The position numbers were made by a program, and so were the translations under genes. Shown here one piece after another: positions 40,128 through 44,610 of a DNA stretch of 44,610 nucleotides (its first letter is position 1; every line of letters begins with the position of its first letter). Source of the stretch: AC-32 sp038237925 (GTDB taxonomy: Bacteria; Actinomycetota; Thermoleophilia; Gaiellales; Gaiellaceae); the NCBI GenBank assembly GCA_038237925.1, contig JBBRYF010000016.1, forward strand, positions 1 through 44,610. The letters are read 5' to 3'. The notes under the pieces are model-generated. The model had not been told where the DNA came from. It worked only from the letters and a program-made list of their open reading frames with translations, and did not search any database.

Positions 40128-41742
40128 GACGCAGCCGCTGCTCGACCACCGCTTCGCCGGCCGCACGAACGCCCGAGTGGCCGGTGACCGCGCCGAGGAA
40201 ATCGTCGCGCTCGAGCGCGTAGAGCTCCGACGGCGCGGTGGCGCGAACGGTTGCGGTGCGAGGCACGTCGCGGAGCAGCGCGATCTCGCCGAAGAAGTCG
40301 CCGCGCCCGGCGCGTTCGTGGACACCGTTCACGATCTCGAGCTCGCCGTCGGCCACGACGTAGAAGCGATCGCCGCTCTCGCCCGCCCGCACGACCACGT
40401 CCCCCGCAGCGACCGTGACCTTGGTCAGCCGCCCGGCGACGTGCTCCTTGGCGACCACCGAGAGCGGGGCGAACAGCGGCACCCCGTCGACCAGAGCGAG
40501 CTCGTCCGTCGGCGCGGCGACCTCGCGGTCGATGGCGACGAGCCGCCGCCACACAACGAGGGTCACGAGCGGCAGGATCGCGCCGACGACAGCGAAGGAG
40601 GCCCGCGGCCCCAGCGCGTGCACGAGGAGCGGCGCCGCGATCGAGCCCAGGCCCACCGCGGCCATGGCGAGACCCCAGATGACCCCGAGCACGCGGCTCA
40701 GGACGTCGTCCGGAACGATCCGCTGCAGCAGCGTGAAACCGGCGACGTCCTCGACGCTGTTCGCCGCGCCCACGACCGCCAGCAGCAGCAGTGCGACAGG
40801 CAGGTACGGCCGTGGCGCGACCAGAGCGATCGGCAGGCCCCAGAGGCCGACCGCGAGCCCGAACGGCGCTGCCAGCCGTCTCCCTCCCAGTGTGACCGCG
40901 CCGAATGCGCCGATCAGCCCGCCTACTCCCAGCGCGGCGGTCAGATACCCGACCGCCCCCGCGCCTGCACCGAGCACGCGGAAGGCGGCGACGACGATCA
41001 GCACATTCAGGCAGCCGCGGACGAAGCACTGGGCGGCCATCAAGCCGGCGACGAGCCGGGCCTCCGGGGACTTGCGGACGGTGCGGATGCCGCCGAGCAG
41101 GAGCTCTCTGACGGCTCCGCGGGCCGCAGCCGGCTGGATCACGCCCTCGACGCGGAGCGGGACCAGCAGCGCGGTCGCAACGAGCATCACTCCGGCCGCT
41201 GCGGCGAAGACGACACCCGGGCTCGCGACGGAGACGAGCACGCCTGCGAGCAGCGGCCCGGCGAGCGTGCCGATGCTCTCGATCGTCGAGCTCGCCCCGT
41301 TCGAGGCGATCAGCTCCGCCGGGGTGTGCGCGAGTGACGGCAGGATCGCCTGCAGCGCCGGCCGGAAGAGGGTGGAGCTCACGCCGACGACCGCGCCGAG
41401 CCCGAAGATGACGATCTCGTTCCTGCCGAACGCGAAGGCAGCGGCGGAGCCGGCGAGCGCGAGACAGCCGGTCGTGGCGATCGCCGCGAGGAATCGTTCT
41501 CGCCGGAAGCGGTCGCCGAGGCTGCTCGCAAGCGGAGCGACGACCGCGGCCGGGAGCATGCGGACGAGTCCCGCGATGCCCACGGCAGCCGTGCCTCCCT
41601 GGGTGTAGGCGAAGACGCCGAGCGCGACGAAATGCGCCCACTCGGCCGCGATCGAGGCGCCCCAGGCGAGCTCGACGTGCCGCAGCTCGCGGTTGCGCAT
41701 CACCGCGCCGAGCGCCGCGAGGGCCTGTGCGGGGCGGTTCAT
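40108..41742 (-). CDS. MFS transporter fused to a cyclic nucleotide-binding domain
   Basis: 544 residues from ATG 41742. Residues 1-400 form a twelve-segment MFS_3/enterobactin-exporter-like permease (RELRHVELAWGASIAAEWAH start, LGDRFRRERFLAAI loop, RIVPDDVLSRVLGVIWGLAM). Residues about 415-530 are a cNMP-binding barrel: VPLFAPLSVVAKEHVAGRLT, VVRAGESGDRFYVVADGELE and the cassette GDFFGEIALLRDVPRTATV, identical in key residues to the stand-alone protein at 11413-11823. A second messenger probably gates export. The substrate is unknown. Confidence 0.9.
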   Translation of the reverse strand: MNRPAQALAALGAVMRNRELRHVELAWGASIAAEWAHFVALGVFAYTQGGTAAVGIAGLVRMLPAAVVAPLASSLGDRFRRERFLAAIATTGCLALAGSAAAFAFGRNEIVIFGLGAVVGVSSTLFRPALQAILPSLAHTPAELIASNGASSTIESIGTLAGPLLAGVLVSVASPGVVFAAAAGVMLVATALLVPLRVEGVIQPAAARGAVRELLLGGIRTVRKSPEARLVAGLMAAQCFVRGCLNVLIVVAAFRVLGAGAGAVGYLTAALGVGGLIGAFGAVTLGGRRLAAPFGLAVGLWGLPIALVAPRPYLPVALLLLAVVGAANSVEDVAGFTLLQRIVPDDVLSRVLGVIWGLAMAAVGLGSIAAPLLVHALGPRASFAVVGAILPLVTLVVWRRLVAIDREVAAPTDELALVDGVPLFAPLSVVAKEHVAGRLTKVTVAAGDVVVRAGESGDRFYVVADGELEIVNGVHERAGRGDFFGEIALLRDVPRTATVRATAPSELYALERDDFLGAVTGHSGVRAAGEAVVEQRLRPSAAPR

Positions 41743-41829
41743 GTGTGAATTGCCGCATCTGGCGAGGCGGAAGTCAATCGGTGCCCGCGGAAACTAGAAT
41801 CGCCGCGACCGCTACGGAGGAGTGCACAC

Positions 41830-42300
41830 ATGGCCGTCAAGCCGATCCCGGAGGGCTACCACAGCCTCACGCCGTATCTCGCCGTCGAGGACGCCGCGGG
41901 CGCGATCGACTTCTACAAGGAGGCCTTCGGCGCCGAGGAGATGCTTCGGATGCCCGGGCCGGACGGGAAGATCGCCCACGCGGAGCTACAGCTCGGCGAC
42001 TCGAAGCTGATGCTCTCGGACCCGTTTCCGCAGTCCGACGTGCAGCCGCCGTCGTCGCGCGGTGGGCCGACGGCGTCGATCTTCATGTACGTCGAGGACG
42101 TGAACGCGACCTTCGAGCAGGCGCAGCGCGCCGGGGCGAAGGTGGTCACGGAGCTCGAGGACATGTTCTGGGGCGACCGCTTCGGGACGCTCTCGGATCC
42201 GTTCGGCCACATCTGGTCGCTCGCGCAACACACGGAGGACCTCACCGAGGAGGAGATCGCAGAGCGCAGCAAGGCCGCAATGGCCGAGATGGGCCAGTAG
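41830..42300 (+). CDS. VOC/PhnB-like glyoxalase family protein
   Basis: 156 residues. MAVKPIPEGYHSLTPYLAVE is followed by the VOC pattern AIDFYKEAFGAEEMLRM, HAELQLGDSKLMLSD, MYVEDVNATFEQA and DRFGTLSDPFGHIWSLAQHT. The layout is typical of PhnB/YdhR-type members. The ATG has GGAGG 8 nt upstream and a TAGAAT box at 41795-41800. The catalytic role is undetermined. Confidence 0.88.
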   Translation: MAVKPIPEGYHSLTPYLAVEDAAGAIDFYKEAFGAEEMLRMPGPDGKIAHAELQLGDSKLMLSDPFPQSDVQPPSSRGGPTASIFMYVEDVNATFEQAQRAGAKVVTELEDMFWGDRFGTLSDPFGHIWSLAQHTEDLTEEEIAERSKAAMAEMGQ

Positions 42301-42570
42301 TAAACGATCGACGGGGTCCCGCCCTCCGGCGAAACCCCGCATACGTGACCAGCGCTGATCGCTAGAGCGTGAGCGCTTAGTGACTCGACGAAGCGAGACG
42401 CGGTCGACCAGGAAGCCGTTGCCGGCGTTGGTCGTGTGTGCGTCGCCGCGGTTCAGGTCGGAGAGCCCGGACGGGCGCTCTGATGCGCATCAGGCCGGAA
42501 TCAGGCTCGGCGAGGATTGGCCCCGCCGGCACAACGAAAGCCCGACGCGCTCCGCCACCATAGCCGCGAT
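42301..42570. other. Spacer without a recognisable gene
   Basis: 270 bp between the VOC stop and the typA stop. Open frames on both strands lack family features or usable starts. A weak GGGGT/ACCCC pair (about 42312-42339) near the VOC stop could be a terminator. I see no repeat shared with other parts of the window. Confidence 0.5.
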
Positions 42571-44409
42571 CTACGCGGGGGCCGCCTCGCGCTCGCGCTT
42601 TCGCCGCGAGGAGAGCGTCTGCCGCTTCCCGGCCGAGAGCTCGACCTTGCGCAGGCGGATGCTCTTCGGCGTCACCTCGACGCACTCGTCCTGGCGGATG
42701 AACTCGAGCGCCTGCTCGAGCGACAGCGGCCTGGGCGGGATCAAGCGCACCAACTCGTCCGCGGTCGCCGAGCGCATGTTAGTGAGCTTCTTCTCCTTGC
42801 TCGCGTTCACGTCGAGGTCGTTCTCGCGCGAGTTCTCGCCGACGACCATGCCTTCGTAGAGGTCGGCGCGCGGTGCGATGAAGAGCGAGCCGCGCTCCTG
42901 CAGCGCCGCGATCGCGAAGGCCGTCGCCTGGCCCCTCCGGTCGGCGACGAGGCTGCCGGTCGGGCGGGTCCGCAGCTCGCCCTGCCACGGCTCCCAGCGG
43001 TCGAAGACGTGGTGCATGATCCCGGTTCCGCGCGTCTCGGTGAGGAACTCGGTGCGGAAGCCGATCAGGCCGCGAGCGGGGGCGAGATACTCCATCCGCG
43101 CCCAGCCGGTGCCGTGGTTGACCATCTCCTGGAGCCGGCCCTTGCGCAGCGAGAGCAGCTGGGTGACGACGCCGATGTACTCCTCGGGCACGTCGATCGC
43201 GACCCGCTCGACCGGCTCGTGCTTCTTGCCGTCGAGCTCCCGGGTGAGCACCTCCGGCTTGCCGACGGTGAGCTCGAAGCCCTCGCGGCGCATGATCTCG
43301 ACGAGCACCGCGAGCTGGAGCTCGCCGCGGCCCTGCACCTCCCAGACCTCGGGCTTCGAGGTCGGCTGCACGCGCAGCGAGACGTTGCCGACGAGCTCCT
43401 GTTCGAGCCGGGCGATCAGCGCGCTCGCGGTCACCTTGTCGCCCTCGGTGCCGGCGAGCGGCGACGTGTTGATCCCGAGCGTCATCGCGAGCGAGGGCTC
43501 GTCGACGACGCTGACCGGCAGCGGCCGCGGGTCGTCGGGGTCGGCGATTGTCTCGCCGATCGTCACCTCGGGCAGGCCGGCGAGCGCGACGATCTCGCCA
43601 GGGCCGGCCTCGTCGGCGGGCACGCGGTCGAGCGCCTCGGTCACGTAGAGCTCGGTCACGCGCGCGAGTTCGATCGTCCCGTCGGCGCGACACCAGGCGA
43701 CCTGCTCGCCTTTCTTGATTGTCCCGTGCAGCACCCGCAGGAGCGCGAGCCGGCCGACGTAGGGCGAGGCGTCGAGGTTCGTGACGAGCGCCTGCAGCGG
43801 GTGCTCCGGGTCGTAGGCCGGCGGCGGGACGGTCGCGAGCAGCGTCTCGACGAGCGGGCCGAGATCCGCGGCGAGGTCGTCGGGCGCGAGCCCGGCGCGG
43901 CCCTCGCGCGCGTTGCAGTAGACGATCGGGAACTCGATCTGCGTCTCGTCGGCGTCGAGGTCGAGGAAGAGCTCGTAGACCTCGTTCACGACGGCCTCGG
44001 TGCGCGCGTCGGGCCGGTCGACCTTGTTCACGACGAGCACGACCGGCAGGCGCGCTTCGAGCGCCTTGCGCAGGACGAAGCGCGTCTGCGGCAGCGGCCC
44101 CTCGCTCGCGTCGACGAGGAGGAGCACGCCGTCGATCATCGTCAGGCCGCGCTCGACCTCCCCGCCGAAGTCGGCGTGCCCGGGCGTGTCGACGATGTTG
44201 ATGTGCGTGCCTTCGTAATCGACCGCGCAATTTTTCGCCAGGATCGTGATGCCGCGCTCACGCTCGATGTCGTTGCTGTCCATCACGCGCTCGGTCAGCT
44301 GCTGATTCTCGCGGAACGTGCCGGACTGTTGCAGCAGCTTGTCGACCAGCGTGGTCTTGCCGTGATCAACGTGCGCGATGATCGCGACGTTGCGTATGGG
44401 GCGTTTCAT
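42571..44409 (-). CDS. typA: Ribosome-associated GTPase TypA/BipA
   Basis: 612 residues from ATG 44407-44409. The translational GTPase domain has G1 AHVDHGKTTL (about 12-21), switch I RERGITILAKN, G3 DTPGHADFGGEVERG and G4 NKVDRPD. Domains II, III and V and the TypA-specific C-terminal domain follow (VNHGTGWARMEYLAPARGLI, GIMHHVFDRWEPW, ENDLDVNASKEKKLTNMRSA). TypA assists 50S assembly and adaptation to stress or cold. The ATG shares one base with the truB stop (TGATG). A Lys/Arg-rich tail ends the protein. Longer upstream reading is truB in another frame. Confidence 0.96.
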   Translation of the reverse strand: MKRPIRNVAIIAHVDHGKTTLVDKLLQQSGTFRENQQLTERVMDSNDIERERGITILAKNCAVDYEGTHINIVDTPGHADFGGEVERGLTMIDGVLLLVDASEGPLPQTRFVLRKALEARLPVVLVVNKVDRPDARTEAVVNEVYELFLDLDADETQIEFPIVYCNAREGRAGLAPDDLAADLGPLVETLLATVPPPAYDPEHPLQALVTNLDASPYVGRLALLRVLHGTIKKGEQVAWCRADGTIELARVTELYVTEALDRVPADEAGPGEIVALAGLPEVTIGETIADPDDPRPLPVSVVDEPSLAMTLGINTSPLAGTEGDKVTASALIARLEQELVGNVSLRVQPTSKPEVWEVQGRGELQLAVLVEIMRREGFELTVGKPEVLTRELDGKKHEPVERVAIDVPEEYIGVVTQLLSLRKGRLQEMVNHGTGWARMEYLAPARGLIGFRTEFLTETRGTGIMHHVFDRWEPWQGELRTRPTGSLVADRRGQATAFAIAALQERGSLFIAPRADLYEGMVVGENSRENDLDVNASKEKKLTNMRSATADELVRLIPPRPLSLEQALEFIRQDECVEVTPKSIRLRKVELSAGKRQTLSSRRKREREAAPA

Positions 44410-44610
44410 CAAATACTCTTTTCGCTTTTGATTAGCCGTTCCGGCTCGACGACACCCCATTCGCTGATGGTTGCCGTGCCGAGCAATTCATTCGTCCCGC
44501 CGTAGACACGCACCCGGTGCCCGCGTGGCTCCGCCTCGAGTGCCAGCCGCTGCCCTTGTCGAAACCGCTGCGCGTGTGCGCTGTCAAGGCGCACCGTCGC
44601 CAGTGACGCC
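44409..44610 (-). CDS. truB: tRNA pseudouridine synthase B, C-terminal part (runs off the window)
   Basis: The last ~66 residues of a protein entering from the right edge: ATVRLDSAHAQRFRQGQRLA, then RVRVYGGTNELLGTATISEW and VVEPERLIKSEK. This matches the C-terminal PUA-like domain of TruB, which makes pseudouridine 55 in tRNA. Catalytic domains lie beyond the window, so the call rests on the C-terminal pattern. A GTG at 44594 is internal, not the start. Coupling to typA by TGATG suggests one operon. Confidence 0.7.
   Translation of the reverse strand, partial: ASLATVRLDSAHAQRFRQGQRLALEAEPRGHRVRVYGGTNELLGTATISEWGVVEPERLIKSEKSI

Noticed and set aside
42377..42685. 102-aa minus-strand frame crossing the typA 3' end
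   Set aside because: It lacks a family match or a credible start and mostly mirrors typA codons.
42517..44505. 662-aa plus-strand open frame antisense to typA
   Set aside because: It is a shadow of the typA coding strand with no recognisable motifs.

Overview
This 44.6 kb window is high-GC DNA with short intergenic gaps and many 1-4 bp stop/start overlaps. I read it as an actinobacterial chromosome, most likely class Thermoleophilia (Gaiellales/Solirubrobacterales-like). The clues are the gene families: DUF2332, Actinobacterial Holin-X, DUF3618, an acVLRF1-type peptidyl-tRNA hydrolase, an F420-type nitroreductase and fused ECF sigma factors. Many genes also look leaderless, with a TANNNT -10 hexamer 6-10 nt before the start codon. 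The class-level assignment is inference.

Layout. 1-6262: a small Lys/Ser-rich protein, a YjbR-like protein, then the translation block thrS - infC - rpmI - rplT - DUF2332 - SpoU rRNA methyltransferase - MOSC. 6263-6558: palindrome-rich spacer. 6559-11251: two tandem paralogous SAM methyltransferases divergent from pheS-pheT. 11251-16132: fold-back element A, a cNMP-binding protein, a secreted two-domain cupredoxin, an envelope operon (DUF4235-like micro-ORF, membrane protein, holin-X, DUF3618, YihY), argR, a PRC-barrel-like protein and a two-repeat protein. 16160-21967: a 2-oxoacid dehydrogenase complex (E1 alpha, E1 beta, E2, later E3) with fold-back element B between E1 beta and E2. 21995-24475: two paralogous membrane-tethered ECF sigma factors. 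24494-27252: a small membrane protein, a cNMP-domain protein, an ABM-like protein and an aminotransferase.

27249-38611 is the accessory part: a type I restriction-modification locus (hsdR-hsdS-hsdM plus a PD-(D/E)XK nuclease) in which all three hsd genes are frame-disrupted; a CAP-domain protein; a deazaflavin nitroreductase; the 5-oxoprolinase operon pxpABC; and a frameshifted ribbon-helix-helix gene. Two ~350-nt copies of a structured element (33985-34335 and 37869-38218), each ending in an intrinsic terminator, flank the 3.5 kb CAP-nitroreductase-pxpABC segment. The copies are nearly identical over the first ~165 nt. They then differ by compensatory base-pair changes in a perfect hairpin, so they look like a structured RNA family. 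38630-44610 returns to housekeeping: EamA transporter, acVLRF1, an MFS-cNMP fusion, a VOC protein, typA and the 3' end of truB.

The most interesting signals are (1) the repeated covarying ~350-nt RNA, possibly a stand-alone HEARO/omega-RNA-like element; (2) the fold-back elements A and B, whose arms differ but stay self-complementary around a conserved core; (3) overlapping divergent -10 boxes producing leaderless transcripts; and (4) decay, or local sequence error, of the restriction locus. No tRNA, rRNA, CRISPR array or transposase was recognised.
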